A DNA stretch of 64,000 bases, from NCBI GenBank assembly GCA_032719365.1, contig CM064868.1, positions 4,618,001 through 4,682,000 on the forward strand, in the 5' to 3' direction. The translations under genes were made by a program, and so were the position numbers. Below, one piece after another: positions 1 to 10,640 of the stretch. Numbering within the stretch: position 1 is the first letter of the stretch; each line of letters opens with the position of its first letter. The notes under the pieces are model-generated. The model did no database searches. It saw only the letters and a program-made list of their open reading frames with translations, and had not been told where the DNA came from. Origin of the DNA: Prinsepia uniflora. Its lineage: Eukaryota > Streptophyta > Magnoliopsida > Rosales > Rosaceae.

Positions 1-151
1 CATGTGGAACCTTGATAACAAGGCAGAAGAAAAAAGGCCCATCAATTTGTACCACTCTTGGATAGAGAAACTGAGAAGTCATATTCAGTGGCTAATTTGA
101 CAAAATTTGTCCCCTTGTTTTAATATTTGGCCATTAAAACTTTATTTTATA

Positions 152-154
<3 letters not shown>

Positions 155-184
<30 letters not shown>
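155..184. repeat. (AT)n microsatellite
   Basis: An uninterrupted run of AT dinucleotides lies about 250 bp upstream of the first gene's start codon. It is a simple repeat and probably length-polymorphic. A pyrimidine-rich stretch (about 300-350) follows, as in many plant 5' leaders. Confidence 0.95.
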
Positions 185-190
<6 letters not shown>

Positions 191-434
191 GTCAAGTACC
201 AGAAGCTATCCAAATTCATTTTTTTTCACCTCTCTCTGTTTCTAGTTTAAGTAGCCCAACAAGCTTTGACAATGGTGTAAAAGAAAAAGCCTTTACTGCT
301 GCCACAAAAAACTCTCTGTGTTTTTCTCTGCTTCTCTTTCTTACACAGACACACACACCTGACCAAAAGTTAGGGTCAAATTGAAATGCCGTGAATGAAA
401 ATTCGGAGCCAAATATAGAGACAGAAAGAAAGGG

Positions 435-2522
435 ATGAAATTGAGAATGGTTATTGTGAAAGAACAAAGCTTTCAATGGCCTCCAATTGGAGCTCCATTG
501 AACATGGAAAGACAACATTTTCATGGGCATCCCAGTAGCCCTTCTCCCTCTTTTAATAGCTCGGTCAATGCGGTGTCGTTCGGGTTCGTAGCCACCGCCA
601 TTCTCATCTCCATGTTCTTAGTCATGGCCATCTTTGAGAGATTCCTCAGACCCACTTCCCCGGATTTGTCACCGTCCGGCCACCGGAGAAGAAGCCGAGA
701 TCTTGAGGCCGATGGAAAACCGACTCACCCTTCACCCAAAGTAAGCTAACCCAACAAGGCAACAATCCAAATTTCTTTGCTTTTCTGTTTTTTATTCTTA
801 GTCCAACATGATTTCTGGGTCTTGTTTGGAATTGCATTTTTGTTAGATTCTGGCGAAATGTGGTTGTTTTTGTTTACTGGTTTAGTTAAAAGAAGCAAAC
901 TTGAAATTAGCAAAAGATGAAGAAAAAACAGCAGGCTTGGAAATGGTGGTGGAGTTTGGGAAAGTGCTTTTCTTTTGCTTGCTTTTGACAGTTTGTGGTG
1001 GATAAGTTTGTTGTTGCCTTGATCAAGCTTTTTGCTGCCTAATTAACAATTCTGCATAGTTCATGGTGAAATGCTAAGCTTGAGGAGGGTTTAGCTTAAC
1101 TTCTCAAATCAAACTTTTCTGGGTAACTGTCTCAAAACTTGGGCAATTTTTTTTTTACACAGTTTTTGAGGTTAAATCTAAATGCACCCTGAGACACTGC
1201 CAAAATGTAAAACCAACGATAAAATCATCATATCAAACATGATAGTAGTTAATTTGATAAGATTTTTCCATCTTTTCCATGATATTTTAAAGTCATCCCA
1301 AGAACAATGCTTTCTTGTAATTAAGAGAGTTGTCTGTGGGGAAGGGTCCATCTAAGAAGTTGTCTGTTGAGTCGTTGGGCCCAAGCAAACGGGCTGTTTA
1401 GTCGCACCACCGTGTTTGGTGTTCATCTGGACGGGACTGGACTGGACCATCGGTGCCAGTCATTTATGATGGCGCATGGCTTGATCCCCTGGGTCGGAGA
1501 CAGGTGGTCAACTTCTCTCTGCTGGCAAGGCTTTGTTTACTGTGTTCTCCTAGCTTTTTACGTCTAGGCTTAGCTTCAATGCTCCGTCCTATTGAATGGG
1601 ATGGTCATCCAAACTGATCATCTCCTATTTTGGGCCCACCTCACCTCCCTATAACCGTCCATAACATTCAAAGCTCTACTACCGAAGTCTTATCCAGCTT
1701 TTTATCGTGCATCCAACTAGCTTCACTAAGGTTTACTACTATAATAATGCTTTCATCTGAATCCCATAAACTTGCAAGCATATAGGTATCAAAATTCATC
1801 ATAGGCATAATTGCGTTCTGAAATCATCGTAGTTATTGTTTTCAGCTCCGTCGGTCTGATAGAACAAACTTGTGAGACAATAAAGAGGAGGCTCAAATTA
1901 AGTAGAGACGAAATCCCAGTTAACAATTGTTAGTGTTTTAGAAAGCAAAAAGTCAAATGCAAATGCTTGTTGTTGGGAAGACATTGCAGCATTATCTAAT
2001 ACCGCCATCAAACAGTCATGTGATTAGGTTTCAACAATGTTGTTTATTGTTTGGTTGTCTGCTTATTTGTTTATATATTCATTTTTTTGCAAGACTAATA
2101 CAGCACCATCTGGGTTCTCCATATCAATCTGGAATCTTCGTTCACGCTATTCCCACACTGTCAGTTTTCAATTCGTTTAAATAATTCGATTATTCTCCTA
2201 CGCTTGTGAAAAGAGTTTGAATCGGTAGAACCCTTAAACTCTGGGAAAAAAAAACATTGATGATGACCGTGTCTAAAATATTGAGGTTTTTGTGATTCAA
2301 ATGATTCAGTTTGTCATTTGTTGTCAAATTATGCAGATGACAGTGTATGCAAGTGGAGTTTCAGTGTTGATGCCTGGAGATGATATCCCCACCTTCATTG
2401 CACATCCAGCCCCGGTGCCCCGCCCTGTGGAGCACATTTTTTTGCCTCCACATCAACTCATTTCATTACCCCAGCCTGCTGCCTCGACATCCGAATTGAA
2501 CATAAGCTCAAACCCTAGTTGA
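435..2522 (+). CDS. Small single-pass membrane protein, two exons
   Basis: Exon 1 is 435-740 and exon 2 is 2337-2522. The intron (741-2336) starts GTAAGC, ends ATGCAG and is in phase 0, giving a product of about 164 residues. A downstream in-frame ATG at 504 could also be the start. Residues about 44-66 (from VSFGFVAT to MAIFERFL) form one hydrophobic segment, followed by a basic cytosolic-type stretch with RRRSRD. Exon 2 encodes a Pro-rich tail with MPGDDIPTFIAHPAPVPRP. A single TM segment followed by an 'MPG..IPTFIA..AP' motif resembles a conserved plant family often labelled hydroxyproline-rich glycoprotein; its function is unknown to me. The matching phase across the intron and the conserved tail support a real gene. 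The short ORFs inside the intron look fortuitous. Confidence 0.75.
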
Positions 2523-5500
2523 CAAGTACAAGGCCTAGACAAGAACTGCCTGCTTATTTTTTTCATGTCAAATTCTATCGTTGATGATCATGAAACGAAG
2601 TAGCAGAAGTTAGAAGAATTTGTAGACCACAACTCCTCCAAGAGAACCTGATTTTGTATATGCCATTTACTTGGGAAGGGGGTTTGGGGTTTTGCAGCTG
2701 AATATGCTTCACACGGTGCCCTTTCCTTTCCAGATGATCAGCATCTCCAAATTTGACCTGGATCTTTTCTTTGGAGATGAATTTTAGTGCCCAGGGTTTA
2801 AATGGATCATTTCTCTGTAAATTGTAAACATTTTATGATTTGTATTGCTTATTGAGTAAATGAGAAATTTTATTCATTACCCTTCTCAGATTCTCTATAA
2901 ATTGGCTCGGCTGTTGTTATCTTCTGATATGAGAATCTACAGGGCTTTTTAAAAAATCAGTCCCTAAACTCAAAATCCATGAGTCCATGAGCTCTTGATT
3001 TTAGCTCATAAAATTGATCATTTTGGTCCACTTTCCACTATCAAAAATTCAAAATCCATGTAGAAGTTGACAATTCAATCCAGGTTTCACAAATGGTTTA
3101 AACTTTCGAGCTTTTGTGGTATGAGTTCTAAATAAGTGGGAGATGCACATTGCACATTATTATGGGAGGAGCACACGTTGAGGTATAAGATGGGGCGAGT
3201 CCTTTGGGCGCCGGATTTATTTTCCCACGTCCAATTTGGACTCATTTCGGATTCAAAAATCTGAGCAGGGCCTCCCTCCCCCCTTTACATCTAGGCCCAT
3301 CTAATATTCCATAGAGTATGATTCTCTCGCGGCAATCTTGCCCTCAGATAATCGTAATTTTCTTTACTTAATTCTGAATCTTCAACTCCAAAATTGTTTA
3401 GAATTTTGATTTTCAGATCTTTTTGTCGACGCAATAGGAATATTATGAAGAAACCCATCTCATTCCATGAGTCCATGACCCAAAAATAATACAAAATTTA
3501 CGAATTATTTATATATCCCCGGTGACGTATACAAATGAACGTATTAGCATAAAGAAACCCATCTCACCGACTCGAAATAGTATTGAGTTTACAAGTGATG
3601 TTTCAAATGTGAGAAATTCCTCCCTCACACCCTCTAACAATACAATTTGACACCATATATGATTGGATTCAAAAGTGAGATTCTTTTGTCGCAATGAAAA
3701 AGACACCATGAAAACTTTATACATACTCTGCCACCAAAACCACCAACGGCACAATGTATGAAAGAACTTTCTTTTTGTCTAAATTGTCCTCCTCCAACGG
3801 CTACATAAATTAAATGAGTTTCCCTCCCTTCCTAATCGATGTTGTAATTTTCCCAAATGATTTTAGGGTGATATTATTGGAGAAATTCATTGAGTTATTA
3901 CGATGTACGTATTTTTTTATTATCAAGAAATAAACATTCCATTAAACATAATTATAAATGATTATAATTTTGGTTGGAATAAGCTCCATCCAAAAAAAAG
4001 TTTCCACAATCCAAATTTATATTAATTTGACAATCGATACCATATTTAGCTAGGGACTCAAATTTAGCCACTGACATAAACTAGATGGAATTCGAGCTTG
4101 TTGCGTGATTGGGGCATTGATTAAAAGAAGATAATTTCTACCAAATCTTCTTCAAAACTCTATCAAAACTACACCCGTAAAAAGGATTACACAACAAACT
4201 CATAGAACTGCTTCTGGATTATTTAAGAAAAATAAGCACAAATTATACAAACTAAAACAATAATGCCAACTTAATAAATTACACTCTCCAAGCCTGCCGA
4301 AGAATCCGAGTCCGATCGCCTCAAGACCCGCAAGATAGCAGCACCACCAAGTCCATCAATTCAAGCTCCAATCACTTCAGTTCATAATTTTATTAAACAA
4401 CTGGTTGCTATTTGTACTTTTTAAGTGTTCGTATTAGATAAATTTGAGTCGGTGAAATTGTGAACGACGATTGGGCCCAAATCGTTTTTTGGGTTTGGTG
4501 CCCCAAAAAAAGGTGGCAAAAAATGAGGACGAGATGCAGATGTTCATGCTTTGTCTGCTTGGTAGTGCACATCCTTCATATTCATATACCCAAGTGAATG
4601 CAAAAGGTAAAGTAGAAGGTGCAAATTACAATGCCCCTCGAAATTATTCACAACCCCTTCTTTAAGATTACCATTTCTTTTCATTATTCTATTCACCCAA
4701 TTTTGTTCAAACTACTTCTGGGCTTCTAGCAGTGTATTCAATTAAAATTTGAATGAGTTTTAAATGATTTTAATGGATTTCAAATATGTTGGGTTTAATC
4801 ATATTCATTAGACAACTTGAATGTGGTCATGAAAGGACATTGAGTCGTTCGGTGCTCCTCTACCGAATCAAGCAAGTTTCAGCCTTCCTAAAAGCTAAGA
4901 TTCTTCAGCATGAGACCTTATGACAGTTACTGGGTAATAACACCCTACAAAGACCAACAAACCTATAGATCTAAAACAATACATTGAAATTAGGATAAAA
5001 GTTAATCGCATCTCAAACCAAGGGTAAGTTAGAAGCAAAACAAAGGAACCCCACACCGGCAACCTCTACCTAAAAAAACCCTTCAGCCAACTTCTCTCTG
5101 GGATGGAGGTTTCTTCAATCTCTACCACTTTGGTGGTGGATTTGGAGGAAACTTCCACCTCCACCCCCTTCCCTTTCCCATTTTTTTTCCACAATCTTTC
5201 TCAATAACTCCTTCTCCTTTTCCCTTTGAGATTTTGTTTCCAGTCTCCTTCCTTTGTTTTGTCGTCCTAGGCATCGGATTCAGGCTTGGCGGTGCTAACT
5301 GGCCTTATTTCTCCTCACCAAACCGGACACATCACTTCCCACTAGTCACTCATAACGTTATTCTCCCCAAAGGACTTTAGGTCTAGTTTTGTTTTTGTCT
5401 TATCTTCTTCACCGAAACTTATCACTGATTTGTCTGCCATTTTTTACGTTTATGATTGAATATGCTGATCTTTAGTGGCTTTATGTTTCAAATCCATGTT

Positions 5501-5998
5501 ATACTGATCGATCTCTTTAATTTCGAATTTGTTTGTGTTCTACTGTGGTGGCGCACTACTCGGATATGACAGGCGAAGCTTCTCTTAGAGTTTAGGGTTT
5601 ATTTGTGTTGTGTAATGTTTTGAAGTTGTATTTGATTTGGGCTTTTTATATGTTAGATTATTTTTTTAAATTTGAGTTTTTTAATTCTTATTTACATTAT
5701 TGGACCCTTCTAATTGATGAATATTTATCCTTTGAAAAAAAAAAAAACCAAAGAACCCAAATTTAAGATTTCCTACGAAGCAATCAAAGAACAGTACGGA
5801 CTGCAATGCAGGAGAAATCTGAAAAATTAATGGCATTTCGTATCCGGCAATCAAATAGATCAGTCGCATTTCAAAATGGTATTCCCATATTGGCCTTTGA
5901 CGTTACAATTATTTACATAAACTAACCATCCCAGACTGTCAAAAAGTTCTGGCCATATATGGAGCTCCAGATTAACTCCGGCTTGGGGTCAATACATT
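2523..5998. other. Intergenic region, no recognised gene
   Basis: The 3' UTR of the first gene probably runs to about 2870, where AT-rich sequence around GAGTAAATGAG could support polyadenylation. Beyond that I see only short scattered ORFs (3291-3754, 4471-4665) without recognisable motifs and A/T-rich spacer. A 5.1-5.6 kb stretch with coding-like composition has no open frame of useful length and may be a decayed repeat. The 3' UTR of the minus-strand gene should lie just left of 5999. Confidence 0.6.
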
Positions 5999-6952
5999 TC
6001 AGAGAAAAATGAAGCACTCCAAAGATACAAGTGGGTTATCAAGTGACTCATTGGCGGTGGGCCACTTACCCTCCTCCTTACTAGGCTCCTCCGCCGCTCT
6101 CCGGGTTGAACTCAAATTCTCTACTGGCCCCACCGCTGTTCGAGCCGGATACCTCCCGGATCTTTTCGCAGACGGGCTTCGACCAACATTCACTCTATTA
6201 ACCCCACCGAGATCCGTGACCCTTGTAGCAGGTGACCTGGATCTTCGACCCGAACTCTCGCCCGGGTCACGCCGATTTGAATCGGCTCTCGACCCACGCC
6301 GGGACATTGGCTGCTGACCCGGACTCGGTTCTCTGCTCTGAATCAATCTCACTGACCCACCACCATTGTTACCGTTTGAGGCAAATCTCCGAGCTGGCGA
6401 AGAGTCCGTTCTCCGGGTTGGAGACTTACCCACGACCCGGTCTCTCCTTTGCCCCATCGATGGGTCACGGTTCTGGTTCTGTCGGAATTTCATCGGAGAC
6501 CTGTTGACCCGTTGATGGACCTCTTCATCGTCGTCTCTGGTAATGGTGGTGGCGGACATGCTCTCACTCAGGCTGCAAATCTCCGATACCTCCGAGATCT
6601 CTCCATTGTTGCTGTACATGGGTAACTGCCGCTCAATCTTCTCAGCATCTTCTCGCTTCGATTTCTTCTCAAAAACCGGTTCTTCGGCTCCCTTATCCTG
6701 ATCTTGATCTTTAACTACCACCTCAAATTCTTGAGGCTTTACGAATGGCACGAGTTGTGGTGGCGATGAAGGTGAAGGCGGCTTGGGCCTTGGAGTCTCT
6801 GAAAGCACTTCTTTCACAGTCTCTTCGTCTACTGGCGGCGGTGCTCTGCTGTCATGGGCACCATCAGATCTCGTTCCCTGAGCATACCGGTACTTTTGAG
6901 GACCTAAAGCCAAGGACTTTTCATCGCCGTTGGTGCTCATACAGCAACCCAT
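5999..6952 (-). CDS. Basic Ser/Arg-rich protein with N-terminal MGCC lipidation motif
   Basis: This is a single-exon reading frame of 317 residues. The frame is open for 12 more codons upstream, but I place the start at the second ATG (6952) because it gives MGCCMSTN. That is a classic N-myristoylation (Gly2) plus palmitoylation (Cys3, Cys4) signature, implying membrane attachment. Residues about 38-52 (PPPVDEETVKEVLSE) and about 118-135 (EISEVSEICSLSESMS) look like conserved acidic motifs. The middle third is rich in RSP, SPxR and RRDS-type repeats, as in proteins auto-named 'serine/arginine repetitive matrix-like'. The C terminus ends NPLVSLECFIFL, a hydrophobic tail that I recall as conserved in plant relatives. 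No enzymatic domain is visible. The membrane tether argues against a true splicing role. Opposite-strand ORFs here are shadows of its GC-rich codons. Confidence 0.85.
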   Translation of the reverse strand: MGCCMSTNGDEKSLALGPQKYRYAQGTRSDGAHDSRAPPPVDEETVKEVLSETPRPKPPSPSSPPQLVPFVKPQEFEVVVKDQDQDKGAEEPVFEKKSKREDAEKIERQLPMYSNNGEISEVSEICSLSESMSATTITRDDDEEVHQRVNRSPMKFRQNQNRDPSMGQRRDRVVGKSPTRRTDSSPARRFASNGNNGGGSVRLIQSREPSPGQQPMSRRGSRADSNRRDPGESSGRRSRSPATRVTDLGGVNRVNVGRSPSAKRSGRYPARTAVGPVENLSSTRRAAEEPSKEEGKWPTANESLDNPLVSLECFIFL

Positions 6953-7173
6953 CTGGTAATTCTCAAAAGGATTCAAACTTTCAATCACAGATTGGAAATC
7001 AGAAGAAGCTATATCTAGCCGTAGCAGCTAAAATTGGAGTTAAGACTCTGTGAGCAAGTGAATTGATCAAATTGGAAGAGGCATTGTGAGGTTTGAGCTC
7101 ACAGATTTGGACACTGTTGCTGGAATTGGTCACATGGAATTTGCTTGTATGGTCCTAAGTTGGTTTAGTAATT

Positions 7174-7184
7174 GGTATATAAAG
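7174..7184 (-). promoter_or_regulatory. Possible TATA box for the MGCC gene
   Basis: The minus strand reads CTTTATATACC about 225 bp upstream of the ATG at 6952, a plausible spacing for a plant gene with a 150-200 nt leader. The motif also reads TATATAAAG on the plus strand, so its direction is not certain. Confidence 0.3.
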
Positions 7185-7189
7185 CAGGG

Positions 7190-8231
7190 TGATGGTGATC
7201 AGAGGGAAGGGGCAGGTCAGGGGTTATTGATGAAAAAAACTGAAAGCTTGGGACCTTTGGGGTTGAATGGTCAGTAAAAGAAATGTATTTATTGCATTGC
7301 TTGCTTGCACAACTCTGTGCAGCTACTACAACTGTTGACACAAATGCATTTTCCATCATTTCTTCTATCAAGCAGAACCAGGGCAAAATAACAAATAAAA
7401 AAAAAGACCAGGCAAATCTAGCACTGCTTTATTAAATCTACAATTCTAATTTAATATTTTTCTGACTCATTATTCAGTTTATTTAAAATTACTGTAAATT
7501 TATATAAAAATGATAAAATTTGATTAAATAGTCAACTCCTAATATTAAATAATTAAAAAATTGGTATTTTTTATAGTGTAAACTGTGGAGAGTGAATTAC
7601 TTTTTATAGCGCCCCATGTTATGATTCATTTGGTGGAAATTGTTTTTCACAGCTGAGGTGTACATGTGATGTGGAAGAAAGACAAATTTGATGTCCAACC
7701 AAAATCAGTATGGGACTGTACACCATGGCCACACCACGGCACAGCACAAGTAATAAATTGAAGATGGAGTTTTTAACTTGTAGTGAATCTTTACTATTTA
7801 CCAGGGCAATTTCACTGCATCCTATTTTTGGATTGTGCAAAAAGAAAAAAAGGAACCCCGAGTTGGGAATTCAAATCCTCAAATTGATTTGATAACATCG
7901 TCTCCTCCCTCCACCATGATGAAATAATAGATTCACAATATCCAATTTGGCGGAGAGGAAGCTTAAAAGGATGCCTAATAAGTTTCTAATTAACCATTCG
8001 ATTTTTTCGATCTAATCAACTATTCGATTTTTTTCAAGTTCGTCAAATTTTAATTGAAATTATTTCAGTTATTGTAGAGTCTCTAGTGAAACGTCAGTAG
8101 CAAACTTAGATCATTAAAAAAAAAATCACAAAAAAATGACATATGCCGGGGTATATATAATAAGATCATGGTCTACAACTTAATCTAATTATTCCATGTA
8201 CCTTTATTAGCTTTCTTCATTCTTCAATCCC
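7190..8231. other. AT-rich intergenic region, no recognised gene
   Basis: No coding frame or repeat structure is recognised. The stretch is strongly A/T-rich (about 7440-7600 and 7980-8170) and ends at the target site of the Tat-type retrotransposon. Confidence 0.6.
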
Positions 8232-8236
8232 TTCAT

Positions 8237-8808
8237 TGTTGAATCAAAGATTGAACTCGTCGCGAAAAGTCCTCACAATTCCTGCAGACAGCAAACAATT
8301 AGCTATCGTTGCTTCGATCGATTTACCCGGGGGGTTGTTCGACCAAGAACACTCTGATGCTTAAGTTAGCTTTGAGAGAGGAAAAGGATATACTTCGAAA
8401 CGAAGAATCAACGTACCTTGGAAGTGAAATGTGCCTTGCTATTTATAGAAAAATCTTGGGAGCTTTGGAGAGTTCTGATTGGTCGGTTTGAATATTTAAT
8501 TAATAAATAATATATTATTAATAAATGAATAATATATTATTTTGATAATCATAATGATGGCTTATCATGATAGTAATGATATTTAGTGTATTGTAATATT
8601 AATATTAATTTACCGTTATTAAGAATAACGATAATTATCTCTCGGAGAGAATATCAATATTACGGAGGTTTTAACCCGGCCAAATAACGTATTTAACTGG
8701 TAAATAGATTATTTGATGTGCGGGTATTTTTCGAATGATCAGTGTTATTTTTGGGAATTACGGGACACGTGGTGGCTCCATAATTTTCGGATGATTCTGG
8801 GTTCCACA
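8237..8808 (-). repeat. 3' LTR of the Tat-type element
   Basis: It is 572 bp. In sense orientation it starts TGTGGAACCC and ends TTCAACA, the canonical TG..CA. It matches 19157-19728 except for single-base changes, among them CTCTGATGC/CTCCGATGC and CCCGGCC/CCCGCCC. Confidence 0.95.
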
Positions 8809-8819
8809 AATGCCCCCAC
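8809..8819 (-). promoter_or_regulatory. Polypurine tract of the Tat-type element
   Basis: On the minus strand GTGGGGGCATT abuts the 3' LTR start, the position expected for plus-strand priming during reverse transcription. Confidence 0.7.
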
Positions 8820-10440
8820 ATCGATTCGATATTCAGGGAATCCGGAGGGATGTATTTTGCTTGGAAGCTTATATTACCGGGTTTAGTGGTGTGAATCGGT
8901 CATAATGTGCAAAAATGACCATTTTGCCCCCCAAGCATGGAAAAAAGTCGACTTTTGAGCCCGGGGTCCAAAGGTTGTGGGTCAGAGACCGTTACGTAGG
9001 TCGAGTTAATACGAATTCATAGACAGGCGGCATGTCGAAATCGGGGATCGGACGCAAAAGTTATGGATCTACGAAGGAGAGGGGCATTTTCGTAAATTTT
9101 GCAAAGTAAGGGCAAAATGTTGACTTTTGACCCGGGAGGTCCGAAGGACAAGGGCCAAGGATCATTACGTAGGTCCAGTCGATACGAATCCATAGACAGT
9201 CGGCATGCCGAAATCGGAGATCGGACGCAAAAGTTATGGATCTATGAAGGCGAGGGGCATTTTCGTAATTTTCCGAGCGAAGGGCGAAACGGTCGTTTAA
9301 ACGAAAAGTGAATGCTGACTCAAACTTCCAGCCAAACATGTCACTTTCCCTCTCACTTTTACACCTGATTTTAGGGATTAAATCTAGGGTTTAGAGACAT
9401 TAAACCCTTAATTAGGGAAAAAACACTCAATGTGTCCATTTGTGTAATTGTTTAAATAACAGATCAAATTAGCTGCGAGAATTATCAATTGAGAGGTTGA
9501 ATTAGATCAAATTAAACACGAGAGACAGAGGGTGAACTGATTTTGCAGATTTCGAAAATTTTGAGAAATTGTGGGGAGAATTCGAATTCGGATTCGCGAG
9601 CTCTAAGGATCAAAATTGGGACTTGATTGAGTCTTATGAGGTCAATTCGAATCGATTCACAACAAAAACGGAGAGAATTGGGGCTTCCCTGAGCAAGAAC
9701 AGAAGCTCTGAATTTTGCTCGAAATCGAGCTTGAGTTCGAGCAGCTGGAGGTATAATTGTATGAAATTGATTATGCAAAAACTTTTGTTTCATTCTCACA
9801 ATACTCTCTGTGTGATTTAATTTGAAAAACAGGGATGAATTGGACGAACCCGATCACGAAACCCGTTTGAGAGTTCATCGGGGATTTATCAGTTTTTGGT
9901 TATAATTGAAGTTTTAAACGGTACAGAACCTAAATGTAAATGGTTTGGATGAAATCAGTTTAAAAAACGGATGAAAACAATGCCCAATTGAAGGAGAACA
10001 GATCGGGTCCCAACGCGGGTCTCCAACCCGTTTACCAGTCATTCGGGTAGAGGAGACGCACTGTAGCAGTTACTGTGCTACGCGCGTGGCTTCCACGCGC
10101 AGCCGCTTGCGGCGGCGCGTGAGGGCGCGTGGAGGCGTTTCCGGGGGGATTTTCAACAGGTGTTTTATTATTTTTGATGTAATGAACATTTTTTGTGTTG
10201 GGTCCGAGACAAACTGACATTGTATCGATACTGTTTCGAGGGTCCGATGGTTTAGGTTATAACTTTAAATTTTTATTAAATTCCCGAAAAATTGTGGAAA
10301 ATTGATATGATGTATTTAGAGTCATTGGTGACCCTTTATGATGTTTTTTGGGCAGGATTCGAAATTCCTAAAAAGCGTCAGAAATTATGGAATCGCGTGC
10401 AGTTTGGAAAATGAGCAGTTTGGATAGTGCGTGCTTGCAT
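8820..10440 (+). repeat. Chromovirus-LTR-like stretch inside the Tat element
   Basis: No gene lies here. Two tandem copies of a block of about 180 bp (about 8940-9115 and 9118-9300) each carry GTTACGTAGGTC, GACAGKCGGCATG and AAAAGTTATGG, with 'gaggggcattttcgtaa' at the end. The reverse complement of this block recurs in every chromovirus-type LTR of the window. Further matches follow in the same order: an ACGCGC-rich segment at 10080-10135, then GGATTCGAAATTCCTAAAAAG and TTATGGAATCGCGTGCAG at 10355-10400. The stretch therefore resembles a diverged, end-trimmed LTR in plus orientation. It may be an old insertion or an acquired regulatory module. Confidence 0.6.
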
Positions 10441-10640
10441 CGGTAGGCTGGCTCACACTCATTGTGACCCTTGCTAGTACCACAAATATGCTTGCTACGT
10501 GGTGAACGGAGTTTGGCTGAGCAGTTGACGGGGATTTGGTGGTGATTGAGTGCACTTGCAAACGTGACTAGTGAGCATTGGTAGGCTAGGTCACATCTGT
10601 TGTGACGTTTGCTAGTACCACAAATATGTTCGCTATGCGT
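10436..10640 (+). repeat. Short duplication before the antisense ORF
   Basis: The 65 bp segments at about 10436-10500 and 10576-10640 are near copies. Both contain GGTAGGCT, GTGACSYTTGCTAGTACCAC and AAATATG. The second copy overlaps the first codons of the antisense ORF, whose ATG at 10602 may therefore be incidental. Confidence 0.7.

Noticed and set aside
127..384. 85-codon ORF upstream of the first gene
   Set aside because: It runs through the AT microsatellite and the pyrimidine-rich leader; no conserved motif.
1367..2184. Additional exons inside the first intron (ORFs at 1367-1567 and 1957-2184)
   Set aside because: No convincing splice borders in phase, no motif, and direct joining of 740 to 2337 is in phase and gives a coherent protein.
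4471..4665. 64-codon ORF
   Set aside because: No recognisable domain, no codon bias evident and surrounded by AT-rich spacer.
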